From positions 22,491 to 86,490 of the forward strand of contig JADZFO010000023.1 in NCBI GenBank assembly GCA_020849855.1: DNA of 64,000 nt. Reading direction: 5' to 3'. This stretch comes from a bacterium (lineage in GTDB: Bacteria > 4484-113 > JAFGCY01). The notes below the pieces were generated by a model, which did no database searches, was not told where the DNA came from, and saw nothing but the letters and a program-made list of their open reading frames with translations. Below, piece by piece: positions 25,127 through 33,854 of the stretch (its first letter is position 1; the number at the start of each line of letters is the position of its first letter). A program made the position numbers and the translations under genes.

Positions 25127-26577
25127 GGCGATGGGATTGTAGACCCGGCTACAAGGTGTGGGAGAGTTGCCTCTCCCGGCCAGTTACCACGAGGAGGCCA
25201 TTCGATTCCGGCTGCCAGTTCGTCGTTTGCCATCAAGTCAGAATAGTCCAGCGATTCAAACCTCTTCAGGAAGGGCTTGACGCGTTGTTCCACCTTGGCC
25301 TGGAACTCAAGCCGTCGCTGTGCAAGCCCGGCAAAGTAGTCCCAGCTTCCCGGTGCCCGCCAGCGATGCCTGTATTCGGAGTCATAGTGCAGATCGGCAA
25401 CATAGGGACCGTCCTGGCCGCGCAGGCGCCGAAAGTACTCATCTGCGTTGCGCTGCAGATTGAAGGCCAGCGTCCGCTGGCGGCTGTCGTACATCTCGGG
25501 CGCGTAAAGCAGCAGGCTGTAAGCCGGTCGCGAGATGGCGACTAGCGCCGCGCTGGGACAGAACAGGCCGCCTTGCGGAGCCTGTCCCAGTGCGCAGGCC
25601 GCCTGATGCAGGCTGGTGAAACGAGCGACATTGCCATCCATATTGAATGCCAGCATGAAGTTCGCATTCACTGGCCCGAGCATTGCCAGCGGGGACTCGG
25701 TAATCCCATGCTGATAGGCTTCCACAAACAGCCCGCTATAGCTCGCGTCGATCATTAGCTCACCCTGCTCGAACTTCCGGAGCAGCAGCGAGACCGGGAA
25801 GTACTGCGGGCAATGCTGATCCTTTGCGCTGGCTGCTGCTTTCAGGTCCGCCTCGCAAAGCTCGAGCTCCCCATACTCGGACCAGTAACGCGCCCGCTGC
25901 AGATAGGGCCAGGACATCTGCGGCGCGGCATCAATACAGCGCTGCAGGTAGGCCAGCTCCTGCTTTTCCAGTCTTGCCATCAGTTCGATGATCGACTCGC
26001 CCTGCTCTGACCCTGTGCCATGAGCAGCGTCATCACCGGCATCCAGCTCCTCAATCCAAAGCTCGCGGCGCAGCTTATAAGCCAGACACAGGCTGTCGGC
26101 GGTTCCTGTTTCAAGCGCGGCGGCCCGCTCAAGGTACTCAATCGCGCGAGGTCTGGGGTCGGGTGTCAGATCCTCGGGCGTGGGCAGGAGGATCAGATTC
26201 ATGTTCTCATCGAAGTCAAAAAGGATCGGGGTTTCCGGCTCGAACCACTCCCGGCGCAACAGGCACCAGGCCCGGAGCTGCCAGAACTCGAACTGCTCAG
26301 CATACTGCGGTTTGGTGTCAAGCAGAGCCTGTAACTTCTCGTCAGCGAGAGTAGCAGGGCAGATATTGCCGGCCGCGAACTCATAGAGCTGCCGGTCCAT
26401 GATTTCCTCTTCAAGCAGCTCACAGTAGTCATCCAGCAGAGTGCTGCCACTGCTGATCCGTGGGTAGGGCAACCGCATCGGCAGGTCATAGCTCCAGGCC
26501 GGATCAGCGGCGAAGGCGGGGCTGAAAAGAGAAAGGACGAACAGGAAGAGGCCTAGTACGGCACAGATTTTGCGCAT
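25093..26577 (-). CDS. Secreted protein of unknown function
   Basis: 494 residues with a good Sec signal peptide (VLGLFLFVLSLFSPAFA, cleavage after AFA). The mature protein is alpha-helical in character, rich in Tyr, Leu, Glu and Arg, with repeats reminiscent of TPR-like helices (AAPQMSWPYLQRARYWSEYG; DLKAAASAKDQHCP). No catalytic motif seen. Its 3' end runs 34 nt into gpmI on the same strand. It lies downstream of hspR with a 24-nt gap, so read-through from the chaperone operon is possible. Confidence 0.7.
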   Translation of the reverse strand: MRKICAVLGLFLFVLSLFSPAFAADPAWSYDLPMRLPYPRISSGSTLLDDYCELLEEEIMDRQLYEFAAGNICPATLADEKLQALLDTKPQYAEQFEFWQLRAWCLLRREWFEPETPILFDFDENMNLILLPTPEDLTPDPRPRAIEYLERAAALETGTADSLCLAYKLRRELWIEELDAGDDAAHGTGSEQGESIIELMARLEKQELAYLQRCIDAAPQMSWPYLQRARYWSEYGELELCEADLKAAASAKDQHCPQYFPVSLLLRKFEQGELMIDASYSGLFVEAYQHGITESPLAMLGPVNANFMLAFNMDGNVARFTSLHQAACALGQAPQGGLFCPSAALVAISRPAYSLLLYAPEMYDSRQRTLAFNLQRNADEYFRRLRGQDGPYVADLHYDSEYRHRWRAPGSWDYFAGLAQRRLEFQAKVEQRVKPFLKRFESLDYSDLMANDELAAGIEWPPRGNWPGEATLPHLVAGSTIPSPWPLKANPCCC

Positions 26578-26601
26578 GTGCCAATGATATAGGACTGGTG
26601 C

Positions 26602-27078
26602 TCACTCGCCCTGGATCGGAATGCGCCGGCGACTGTGCTCCGCCTGGATCTCAGGCTCTTTGGCTGTCTCTGCAGGCCCGGCCACTGGGCCAGCCGGGCG
26701 CGCGACAGCCAGGCCCTGCTCGCCGACAGGCACAAGGCCGGCTTCGTTGCCGCGCATGACGGATTCAAAGCGCGCGCGGGCGGCCGGGTCGAGCTGGCTG
26801 AAGAGCTCGCGGGCCAGCTTGATCAGCTGCGCCTCGCGCTCGCGCAGACGCAGGATCAGCTCCACGCCGGCGAGGTTAACGCCCATCTGCTGTGTCAATA
26901 CGGCAATCGCCTGCAGGCGCTCGACATCCTGCTGCGTATAGCGCCGGGTGCCGCCGGGGGTGCGCTCGGGCTGCAGCAGTCCCATCCGCTCATACTGGCG
27001 GATGGTCTGCTGGTGGAAGCCGGTGATCTCGGCCACCACACTTATGCTGTAAACAGCCCTTCTGCCGCTCACTTCCAT
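26602..27078 (-). CDS. hspR: Heat-shock repressor HspR (MerR family)
   Basis: A 158-residue DNA-binding repressor of chaperone genes that uses DnaK as co-repressor in the species studied. The MerR helix-turn-helix is at the N-terminus: [20 protein letters not shown], then the wing [15 protein letters not shown] and a coiled-coil part. The distal third is an Ala/Pro-rich tail ending RRRIPIQGE. It is the last gene of dnaK-orf-hsp20-grpE-dnaJ-hspR and overlaps dnaJ by 10 nt, the same dnaJ-hspR linkage as in actinobacteria. A candidate operator lies upstream of dnaK. Confidence 0.92.
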   Translation of the reverse strand: MEVSGRRAVYSISVVAEITGFHQQTIRQYERMGLLQPERTPGGTRRYTQQDVERLQAIAVLTQQMGVNLAGVELILRLREREAQLIKLARELFSQLDPAARARFESVMRGNEAGLVPVGEQGLAVARPAGPVAGPAETAKEPEIQAEHSRRRIPIQGE

Positions 27079-28139
27079 TTGTCCAGACGGGGATTGCCCG
27101 GGTTGAGTTCCGCGAACTCGCGCAGCAGTTCACGGCTGCGCAGGTCCAGGTCCTGCGGGACTACGATCTCGATGCGCACCAGCATGTCGCCGCGTCCGCC
27201 GCTGCCGCGGTGCGGGAAGCCCTTGCCGCGCAGGCGCAGCTCCCGGCCGCTCTGGCTGCCGGCGGGCACCTTCAGCTGGACCCGGCCGTCAAGGGTCGGG
27301 ATCTCGACGGTCGCCGAGAGCGCGGCCTCCACGAAGGTCACCGGCACGGTGAGATAAACGTTGTCGCCGCGGCGCTCAAACCAGGGATGCTCCTGCACGG
27401 TGATCTGCAGCAGCAGGTCCCCCGGCGGCCCGCCGTTGATGCCGGCTTCGCCCTGGCCCGCCACCCGGACCTTGTGGTTGTTATCGACGCCCGCGGGGAT
27501 CCGGACCTTGATCTTGTCCCCGCCGCTGCGCTGCAGGGTCAGCTCTTTGCCCTGATAGGCTTCTTCAAAGCTGATCACCACATGGTGCTGACGGTCGGCA
27601 CCCTTCTGGCGCACGTTGCCGCGGCTGCGGCCGGCGAAGGGCTGGTCCTGCCAGCTTTGGTGCGTGCCATAGCCCTGGTTGAAGAGCTGCTCGAAGATTC
27701 CGCTCATGTCCGGACCGCCGGGGCCGAAGCCGCCCTGGCCGCCAAAGCCGCTGCGTCCGCCGCCAAAGCCGCCCCCGCCGAAGTTGCGCATGAAGTCCTC
27801 AACCTGGCCCGGGTCGATGGGGTTGCCGTTCTGGTCGACGTACTGGTAGCGCTGTCCGCCGGAGGCGCTGCCCGGCCCCTGGGCCGAGCTGTCCGGCGCG
27901 CTGCCGCGGCCGCCGGCATTCACATAGGCCTGGTGGCCGACAGCGTCATAAAGCTCGCGCTTGCCCTTGTCGGAAAGCACTTCCCAGGCGGCCTGCAGCT
28001 CTTTGAACTTTGTCTCGGCCTGCACATCGCCGGGGTTGACATCCGGATGCAGCTTGCGCGCCAGCTTGCGGTAAGCCTTTTTCAGCTCCGCTTCGCTGGC
28101 GCCCTTGCTGACGCCCAGGATGTCGTAATAGGTCTTCAT
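27069..28139 (-). CDS. dnaJ: DnaJ-class co-chaperone without zinc domain (CbpA-like)
   Basis: A 356-residue Hsp40 that delivers substrates to DnaK. The J domain is complete, with HPD in [12 protein letters not shown] (about residues 31-33). A long Gly/Phe region follows ([14 protein letters not shown]), then two DnaJ C-terminal beta domains. The cysteine-rich zinc finger of classical DnaJ is absent, so this is a type II / CbpA-type protein although its operon position is that of dnaJ. It is preceded by an 86-nt gap holding a large inverted repeat. Confidence 0.92.
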   Translation of the reverse strand: MKTYYDILGVSKGASEAELKKAYRKLARKLHPDVNPGDVQAETKFKELQAAWEVLSDKGKRELYDAVGHQAYVNAGGRGSAPDSSAQGPGSASGGQRYQYVDQNGNPIDPGQVEDFMRNFGGGGFGGGRSGFGGQGGFGPGGPDMSGIFEQLFNQGYGTHQSWQDQPFAGRSRGNVRQKGADRQHHVVISFEEAYQGKELTLQRSGGDKIKVRIPAGVDNNHKVRVAGQGEAGINGGPPGDLLLQITVQEHPWFERRGDNVYLTVPVTFVEAALSATVEIPTLDGRVQLKVPAGSQSGRELRLRGKGFPHRGSGGRGDMLVRIEIVVPQDLDLRSRELLREFAELNPGNPRLDKWK

Positions 28140-28142
28140 ATG

Positions 28143-28213
28143 AGGTTACAGGTTACCGGGAACTGGGGACAGTAAAAGCTGCGTGCTCAGGTTCCTTCCA
28201 TAACCTGTGACCT
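28143..28213. repeat. Inverted repeat in the grpE-dnaJ gap
   Basis: AGGTTACAGGTTA (28143-28155) pairs with TAACCTGTGACCT (28201-28213), 13 bp with one G-T type mismatch. Inside, CTGGGGACAG and CTGTCCCC-like blocks add further pairing. On the mRNA this would form a long hairpin between grpE and dnaJ. It looks like an inserted palindromic element rather than a terminator, since no T-tract follows. Confidence 0.75.
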
Positions 28214-28225
28214 GTCCCCTGTCAG

Positions 28226-28882
28226 CTATGCAGGTTTCGCAACTCTGACCATCGCTGGTTTCAGCACAGTGCTGCCCAGGCGGTAGCCTTCGGTGTAGAT
28301 CTCGACCACGGTTTCTTCGCTGACCTCGCTGCTTTCCTCCACGCTCAGGGCCTGGTGGATCTCGGGATTGTACTGCGCCGGGCAAGTGTTGATCTTCTCG
28401 ATACCGTGCTTAAGCAGCGCGGCCTCGATCACCTTGACCGTACGGCGCAGGCCGTCCAGCAAAGGGTTCTCCCCATCCGGTGTGTTCTTGTACTGCGCAG
28501 AGGCCAGTGCCAGGCCGTCGAGGGCCGGGAATAGGCTCTCCAGCAGACCCTCGACGGCAAAGCGCCTGGCTTCTTCAACATCAATCGACACACGCTTGCG
28601 GTGGTTCTGGAACTCGGCCTGGGTGCGCTGGGCCAGCTCAAGATACTCTGCGGCCCTGGCCTGCCAGTGCTCGATCTGCTCGGCATCGGCGGCGCTGTCC
28701 GCATGCACCGGGCCGTCTGCGCTCAGCTCAGGGTCCTGGGCCGGGACTTCGGTGCTGACCTCCTCATTGCCGCCCAGATCCACCAGCCCCTCGCTCTGCG
28801 ACTGCGCGGCGGCGGCTGTGTCGGCGGCGCCATCGCGGCTGGCGCGATGGTCTTCAACGATGATTCGGCGCTTGTCTTCCAT
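28226..28882 (-). CDS. grpE: Nucleotide exchange factor GrpE
   Basis: 218 residues; releases ADP from DnaK. There is an acidic Ala/Glu/Asp-rich N-terminal extension of about 85 residues, then the long helix AAEYLELAQRTQAEFQNHRK, then the beta domain with FPALDGLALA, YNPEIHQALSVEE and TEGYRLGSTVLKPAMVRVAK, all typical of the family. It lies in the chaperone operon between hsp20 and dnaJ. Confidence 0.95.
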   Translation of the reverse strand: MEDKRRIIVEDHRASRDGAADTAAAAQSQSEGLVDLGGNEEVSTEVPAQDPELSADGPVHADSAADAEQIEHWQARAAEYLELAQRTQAEFQNHRKRVSIDVEEARRFAVEGLLESLFPALDGLALASAQYKNTPDGENPLLDGLRRTVKVIEAALLKHGIEKINTCPAQYNPEIHQALSVEESSEVSEETVVEIYTEGYRLGSTVLKPAMVRVAKPA

Positions 28883-28942
28883 AATCCCGGTTCCTGAAAC
28901 TGTGTGGTGTTAACTTAAGCTCGAGGCTGTGCGCTGGGGGCC

Positions 28943-29383
28943 TTAGCCTTCGACGCTGACCTTGCGGGGCTTGACTTCCTCGGCCTTGGGCAGGGTCACC
29001 TGCAGCACGCCGTCGCGGTACTCGGCGCTGATGCCCTCGGCATTGACGTTCTTGGGCAGGCCGAAGCTGCGGTAGAAGGAGCCGTAGGAGCGCTCCACAA
29101 AGTGGTAGTTCTCGCTTTCGTCCTGCTTCTCGAAGCGGCGCTCGCCCTTGATGGTCAGGGTGCCGTTCTCCAGCTCGACGTGGATGTCTTCCTTGCTCAT
29201 GCCGGGCAGCTCGGCCGCGACGATGAAGCTCTCGGCCGTCTCCCGGACATCCACCGCCGGAGCCCAGACGCTGATGCGGCCTTCACGGCTGCGCGCGGGG
29301 GTGAAGCCGGCGAACTCGTCAAAGAGCCGCTCGATCTCGCTGCGCAGGCTGCGGGCATCGCTTGTACGCATGATCCCAGTCAT
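28943..29383 (-). CDS. Small heat-shock protein Hsp20
   Basis: A 146-residue ATP-independent holdase. The alpha-crystallin domain runs from about residue 37 to 130: VDVRETAESFIVAAELPGMS, LTIKGERRFEK, FYRSFGLPKNVNAEGI, and the DGVLQVTLPK block with a C-terminal KPRKVSV tail. ATG 29383 follows GAGGAGGAGAAAGAA, an excellent site. The frame stays open to an ATG at 29509, which has its own AGGAG; that would add 42 residues including a Cys-rich stretch (SGCGCGPATTSC). Translation may therefore begin at either site. It sits between the 147-residue gene and grpE. Confidence 0.93.
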   Translation of the reverse strand: MTGIMRTSDARSLRSEIERLFDEFAGFTPARSREGRISVWAPAVDVRETAESFIVAAELPGMSKEDIHVELENGTLTIKGERRFEKQDESENYHFVERSYGSFYRSFGLPKNVNAEGISAEYRDGVLQVTLPKAEEVKPRKVSVEG

Positions 29384-29633
29384 TTCTTTCTCCTCCTCAT
29401 TGCGACCAGTATTGCAGGATGTAGTTGCCGGACCGCAACCGCAGCCGGACTTGTAGATGACCCGGCGGCCCTTCAGGGGCAGCGCCGCATAAGTACGAAG
29501 TGTGTGCATTGTTCTCCTGTGCCGCGCTCATGCGGCCCTGCGGCTCTGTCCCCGCCGCGGGGTGTTTGCTGCGCGCTGCGTGCGCGCAGGACCGGCGCTG
29601 CCAGGGCAGCGCAGCAAATCGTTTGATCGCTTT

Positions 29634-30077
29634 CTAGTGCGCCGCGGGCGCAGACTGCCCGTTGCAGTCCAGCTTGCCCGCAGCACCAAAATGCTGCAGC
29701 CAGGCCTGGTAGACCTGCTCCAGCTCCTCGCCCGGATCCAGGAAGTGGATCCGGTACCAGCGCTCGCCCTTCAGCACATGCCTGGCCAGGCACTCGCGCT
29801 CCGGGCCCTCATAGCGCTGGCCGGGGACACTGCTGTCCGGCCGCACATGGCTCATCAGGGCCGCGCGGGCATCCTGGGCCCGTCCGACAAAGTAGGGCGC
29901 TTCGACACGGTTGCTGTCGTGGGGCCGGCCATGGGCGAGGGCAAAGACCGCCGGGCGCGGGGCGACAAAACCGTCCACATTGAGCTCGCTGAGCACGCGC
30001 CAGTTGGTGACGGCCAGCTCCTCTTCCATCAGGGCCCAGGTGGCCTGGTAACGCTCGTGAATCTCCGCGCCGATCAT
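29634..30077 (-). CDS. Hypothetical protein inside the dnaK operon
   Basis: 147 residues, start preceded by AGGAGT. Not recognised. It is soluble and aromatic, with a C-terminal WYRIHFLDPGEELEQVY segment and no cysteine or metal motif clusters apart from scattered His. It lies between dnaK (141 nt downstream of its stop) and hsp20 on the same strand, so it is very likely under the same heat-shock control. A client-binding or regulatory role can be guessed only from context. Confidence 0.7.
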   Translation of the reverse strand: MIGAEIHERYQATWALMEEELAVTNWRVLSELNVDGFVAPRPAVFALAHGRPHDSNRVEAPYFVGRAQDARAALMSHVRPDSSVPGQRYEGPERECLARHVLKGERWYRIHFLDPGEELEQVYQAWLQHFGAAGKLDCNGQSAPAAH

Positions 30078-30158
30078 GTCTGTTCTACTCCTGCCGTGAC
30101 CCGCGGGTCCGGTTTACAGATACCAGTATTGTGACACGCTCACTAGTGCTGAAGGCTG

Positions 30159-30206
30159 AGTGCTGAGTGCTGAATCAAGGTAATCCGGAATTCAGCACTC
30201 AGCACT
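30159..30206. repeat. Perfect 17-bp inverted repeat after dnaK
   Basis: AGTGCTGAGTGCTGAAT (30159-30175) and its exact reverse complement ATTCAGCACTCAGCACT (30190-30206), with a 14-nt loop. Each arm holds a tandem TGCTGAG unit, and related TGCTGAAGG and TGCACTCGGCAC flank it. It lies 12 nt after the dnaK stop in the operon. No T-tract. It may stabilise or process dnaK mRNA, or be a palindromic mobile remnant. Confidence 0.85.
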
Positions 30207-30217
30207 TGCACTCGGCA

Positions 30218-32074
30218 CTATTCCTTGACTTCCGTATATTCCGCGTCCACCACGTCTTCGGCCCCGCCGGCGGCGCCATTGGCGCCGGCCTCAAAGCCGC
30301 TGTCCTGGCCAGCGGCGCCCGCCGCCTGCTGCTGCCCGCCGGCATCCTTGTACATATGCTCGGCGATGCGGTAGCTGGCCTGGGTCAGCACCTCGCTGGC
30401 CTCCTTGATCCGGCTGATGTCGGAGCCGCCCAGCGCCTCCTTCAGGTCGCTGAGTGCGCGCTCCACCTGGCTCTTCTCGGCCTCAGGGATCTTGTCGCCG
30501 TTTTCCTTGAGGGTTTTCTCCACCTGGTAGACCAGGCTGTCCGCGCGGTTGCGGGTCTCGACTTCCTCCAGGCGGCTCTTGTCCTCTTCGGCGTGGCGCT
30601 GGGCCTCTTCCACCATCCGGGACACGTCGCCCTTGTCGAGGGTGGTCGAGCCGGTGATGGTGATCTTCTGCTCCTTGCCGGTGGCCTGATCCTTGGCCGA
30701 GACATTCACAATGCCGTTGGCGTCGATGTCAAAGGTGACTTCGATCTTGGGCACGCCGCGCGGGGCGGGGGTAATGCCCTGCAGGTGGAACTTGCCCAGG
30801 CTCTTGTTGTACTGGGCCAGCTCGCGCTCGCCCTGCAGCACGTGCACCTCAACCTCGCTCTGGCCGTCAGCCGCGGTGGTGAAGGTCTCAGAACGCTTGG
30901 TCGGGATGGTCGTGTTGCGGTTGATCATCTTGGTGAATACGCCGCCGAGGGTCTCGATGCCGAGGGTCAGCGGTGTCACGTCCAGCAGCAGGATGTCCTT
31001 GACCTCGCCGGCCAGTACGCCGCCCTGGATCGCCGCGCCCACCGCGACGACTTCGTCGGGGTTAACGCTCTGGTTGGGCTGCTTGCCGGTCAGCTTGCGC
31101 ACCAGCTCCTGCACCGCGGGGACGCGGGTGGAGCCGCCCACCAGCAGCACCTGGTCCAGGTCGTCGCTGGTGATGCCGGCGTCGGCCATGGCCTGCTTGG
31201 TCGGGCCGACGGTCTTCTCCAGCAGGTCGTGAATCAGCTCCTCGAACTTGGCCCGCGAGAGGTGCAGGTCAAGGTGCTTGGGGCCTTCAGCGTCCGCCGT
31301 GATGAAGGGCAGGTTGATATCCGTGCCGGCCGTGGAGGACAGCTCGATCTTGGCCTTCTCCGCGGCTTCCTTCAGGCGGCTCAGCGCCCGCACATCCTTG
31401 CGCAGATCGATGCCGTTTTCGCGCTGGAACTCTTCAGCGATCCAGTCGACGATCTTGTTGTCCAAGTCGTCGCCGCCAAGGAAGTTGTTGCCCGCGGTAG
31501 CCTTCACCTCAAACACGCCGTCGCCGAGCTCCAGCACGGAGACGTCGAAGGTTCCGCCGCCCAGGTCATAAACCAGGATCGTCTGCTCCTTGTCGCCCTT
31601 GTCGAGGCCATAGGCCAGGGCGGCGGCCGTGGGTTCGTTGATGATGCGCAGGACTTCCAGACCGGCGATCTTGCCGGCGTCCTTGGTGGCCTGGCGCTGG
31701 GCATCCTCGAAGTAAGCCGGCACGGTGATCACCGCCTGGGTGATCTGCTCGCCGGTATAGGCCTCGGCATCGCGCTTGAGCTTCTGCAGGATCATCGCGC
31801 TGATTTCCTGCGGCGTGTAGTCCTTGGCGTCAATGTTGACCTTGTAGTCGCGGCCCATGTGGCGCTTGATGCTGTAGATCGTGCGCTCGGGCGCCGTGAC
31901 CATCTGGCGCTTGGCGGCCACGCCGACGACGCGTTCGCCGTCCTTCTTGATGTGGACGACACTAGGGGTGGTGCGGCCGCCTTCCTTGTTGGCGATGACC
32001 CTGGGCTCACCCGCCTCAAGGATAGCCACGCAGCTGTTGGTGGTACCCAGGTCGATCCCGATTACCTTTCCCAT
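30218..32074 (-). CDS. dnaK: Chaperone DnaK (Hsp70)
   Basis: A 618-residue Hsp70. The N-terminal ATPase starts [19 protein letters not shown] and has the family blocks [37 protein letters not shown] and [17 protein letters not shown]. The substrate domain includes [17 protein letters not shown]. The C-terminal lid ends in a Gly/Ala-rich linker and [10 protein letters not shown]. It is the first gene of the chaperone operon, behind a clear promoter and a dyad that may bind HspR. AGGAAGGAG precedes the ATG. Confidence 0.98.
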   Translation of the reverse strand: MGKVIGIDLGTTNSCVAILEAGEPRVIANKEGGRTTPSVVHIKKDGERVVGVAAKRQMVTAPERTIYSIKRHMGRDYKVNIDAKDYTPQEISAMILQKLKRDAEAYTGEQITQAVITVPAYFEDAQRQATKDAGKIAGLEVLRIINEPTAAALAYGLDKGDKEQTILVYDLGGGTFDVSVLELGDGVFEVKATAGNNFLGGDDLDNKIVDWIAEEFQRENGIDLRKDVRALSRLKEAAEKAKIELSSTAGTDINLPFITADAEGPKHLDLHLSRAKFEELIHDLLEKTVGPTKQAMADAGITSDDLDQVLLVGGSTRVPAVQELVRKLTGKQPNQSVNPDEVVAVGAAIQGGVLAGEVKDILLLDVTPLTLGIETLGGVFTKMINRNTTIPTKRSETFTTAADGQSEVEVHVLQGERELAQYNKSLGKFHLQGITPAPRGVPKIEVTFDIDANGIVNVSAKDQATGKEQKITITGSTTLDKGDVSRMVEEAQRHAEEDKSRLEEVETRNRADSLVYQVEKTLKENGDKIPEAEKSQVERALSDLKEALGGSDISRIKEASEVLTQASYRIAEHMYKDAGGQQQAAGAAGQDSGFEAGANGAAGGAEDVVDAEYTEVKE

Positions 32075-32189
32075 TACCTTTTACTCCTTCCTGCCGCAGG
32101 CTGGGCCTGCTGGCCAAGACCATTTGAATGCAGGGCATGTCGCGCACTCGCATGCAGCTCATCACCTGCTGGATGGCATTGATATCGGG

Positions 32190-32217
32190 AGTATAACGGC
32201 TTTATTGCGTTTGTCAA
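32190..32217 (-). promoter_or_regulatory. Sigma-70 promoter of the dnaK operon
   Basis: Minus strand: perfect TTGACA (32217-32212), 16-nt spacer, TATACT (32195-32190). It lies about 115 nt before the dnaK start codon. The presence of a vegetative promoter plus a repressor gene in the operon fits HspR-type control rather than an alternative heat-shock sigma factor. Confidence 0.85.
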
Positions 32218-32220
32218 GCA

Positions 32221-32245
32221 AATCTTAGCGTAATTCGCTCAGATT
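32221..32245. promoter_or_regulatory. Dyad operator candidate upstream of dnaK (HAIR-like)
   Basis: AATCTTAGCG-TAATT-CGCTCAGATT: 10-bp arms with one mismatch, starting 3 nt upstream of the dnaK -35. Read on the minus strand it contains TCTGAGC-N7-GCTAAGA. The HspR site HAIR is CTTGAGT-N7-ACTCAAG, so the geometry (two 7-mers, 7 apart) is the same and the TGAG core is kept, but other bases differ. Good candidate for the HspR operator in this lineage. Confidence 0.55.
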
Positions 32246-32261
32246 TTCTGACAATTGTCTA

Positions 32262-33785
32262 TCAGAGATCTGGAGGGCCTCCGTAGCCTGTCGTTTTCTG
32301 GCCGTAGTCAAAACTGATCCAGTCCGCACCTCCGCCCTTGACGGCGTAGGTAAAGACCAGCTGGCTGCCATTCGTGTCATCGACGAAGCTGCCCTCGCTG
32401 GCCTCTGCCGCGAAGCTGCCGACAACCTGGCCGTTATGGATGCGGTGAATCACATAGTAGTCAGCCCAGTCCACCTGCTGCCAGGTGATCTCCACGGCAC
32501 CGGGAAGGGTGCCCTGGGTCGCGCTCAGGACATCCACGGGTGGCAGCATGCTGAAACTGCCGTCTGAGAGAGTCCAGCCATTCGACTCCTCCGCGCCATA
32601 GAGGGCCTTGATGCGGTACTCATAAACCCCGAAGTCCACACCCGGCTCGATCGGCAGGTGCCAGCCCGGCCGCGCGTCGGCGCTGTCCACTTCAACCCAT
32701 TCATGACTGCCTTGCGTGCTGAGGTTCACATTACGGCGCTGCAGGCGAAAGCCGTCTATGCCCTTGCTGCTGAGTGCCAGCCAGTCCAGCTCGAACTTGT
32801 AAGCGGTGAAGCCGAGGCTGTCCACCGGCTGAATATCGCGCTCGCCGCTGACAATCTCGGTCCAGGGACCGAACTCCGTGGGCTGGCTGAGGGCGTCCAC
32901 ATAGCGCGCCCGGTAGAAGAACTCGTTACCGCGAGGGAGGGGGTTCTCGGGGCCATGTGCGTCAAGATACTCAGTGCTGCCGATCTCAGAATCCACGCGG
33001 GCGATGCGTGTCCAGTCCTCGACAAGGGGATTGCTGTTGCGCTCGATCTCTACGCAGTCTAGTTCGCGGGGCAGGTAGGCAAAGGGACTGAGGAGCTCAG
33101 AAGGCCGGCCCCAGCGCAGCAGGATGCCGTTGGCCTGGGTCCCCTGGCTGGCGCTGAAGGCCGCGGGGGGCTCGACAAAGTCCTGCATCAGGCTGATCAG
33201 GCGGATGTCGAAGGCGGCCGGGGCAGTAGCGATAAAGGCCACGATGACGCGATTGCTGTCTGAATCCACGCTTTCGATGGACTGGCCGCCGGGAGCAGGT
33301 TCACTGATCAGCAGGTCCTGGCCAGCGGAATCAGTCGCGACGGGGTCCGTAATAACCCAGCGCCCGCTGTCCCAGTCAGCCCAGGCGACGCGCAGGCCCG
33401 CGTTGACCGTCTCGCCCAGAGCGCTCAGGCGCAGTCTGAGCTGGATAGGCTCTGCTGCGGGGGCGATGTCTTCAAATGCGACCAGCGCCCAGGACAGGCT
33501 GCCTTCGGCAGCTTGCAGACGCAGCAGATCCGGGCCCGGCCCGCCATCTTCAAGGCCTGCGCCAGGCCCCAGCGCAAGGAGGTCCCAGCTGTGCTGTTCT
33601 GAGCCGATGCGGGACAGTGCTTCAAGCTGCGCGAGCTGGTTAAGGCCTGGCAGGGGGTTTGCGGCCTGTGTGACAACCGGGTCTGGGACAGACCGCTGGA
33701 GCGGCTGTTCCAAGGCCGCACAGCCGCAAAGCAAACCAAGCGCGGTCAAAGCAGTTAAGAGCCAAGGCTGGTGCACCCTGCACAT
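32262..33785 (-). CDS. FN3-type lipoprotein, paralogue 1
   Basis: About 507 residues. ATG 33785 follows GGGGGATTCC; longer starts up to 33815 are possible. A signal peptide with lipobox LCGC marks it as a lipoprotein. An N-terminal region of about 180 residues contains RVAWADWDSGRWVITDPV, then come fibronectin-III-like repeats with the PSGxxLRWGRP and FFYRARYVDAL type strands. The same plan is seen in the two other large lipoproteins at 33.9-37.2 kb and 62.0-63.6 kb. Probably surface or periplasm exposed. Function unknown; ligand or polymer binding is an inference. Confidence 0.75.
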   Translation of the reverse strand: MCRVHQPWLLTALTALGLLCGCAALEQPLQRSVPDPVVTQAANPLPGLNQLAQLEALSRIGSEQHSWDLLALGPGAGLEDGGPGPDLLRLQAAEGSLSWALVAFEDIAPAAEPIQLRLRLSALGETVNAGLRVAWADWDSGRWVITDPVATDSAGQDLLISEPAPGGQSIESVDSDSNRVIVAFIATAPAAFDIRLISLMQDFVEPPAAFSASQGTQANGILLRWGRPSELLSPFAYLPRELDCVEIERNSNPLVEDWTRIARVDSEIGSTEYLDAHGPENPLPRGNEFFYRARYVDALSQPTEFGPWTEIVSGERDIQPVDSLGFTAYKFELDWLALSSKGIDGFRLQRRNVNLSTQGSHEWVEVDSADARPGWHLPIEPGVDFGVYEYRIKALYGAEESNGWTLSDGSFSMLPPVDVLSATQGTLPGAVEITWQQVDWADYYVIHRIHNGQVVGSFAAEASEGSFVDDTNGSQLVFTYAVKGGGADWISFDYGQKTTGYGGPPDL

Positions 33786-33854
33786 GGAATCCCCCATCAA
33801 ATGCAACACCATCATTGACGCTGGCGCGCAACTGCGGTTACCTATAGCGCGGGG

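Noticed and set aside
30167..32182. 671-codon plus-strand frame opposite dnaK
   Set aside because: Antisense shadow of a fully conserved dnaK; no ribosome site and no recognisable domain.
26602..32260. Canonical HAIR element (CTTGAGT-N7-ACTCAAG) or CIRCE element
   Set aside because: Neither consensus was found in the operon; only a diverged dyad with the same spacing is present and is reported as a candidate.
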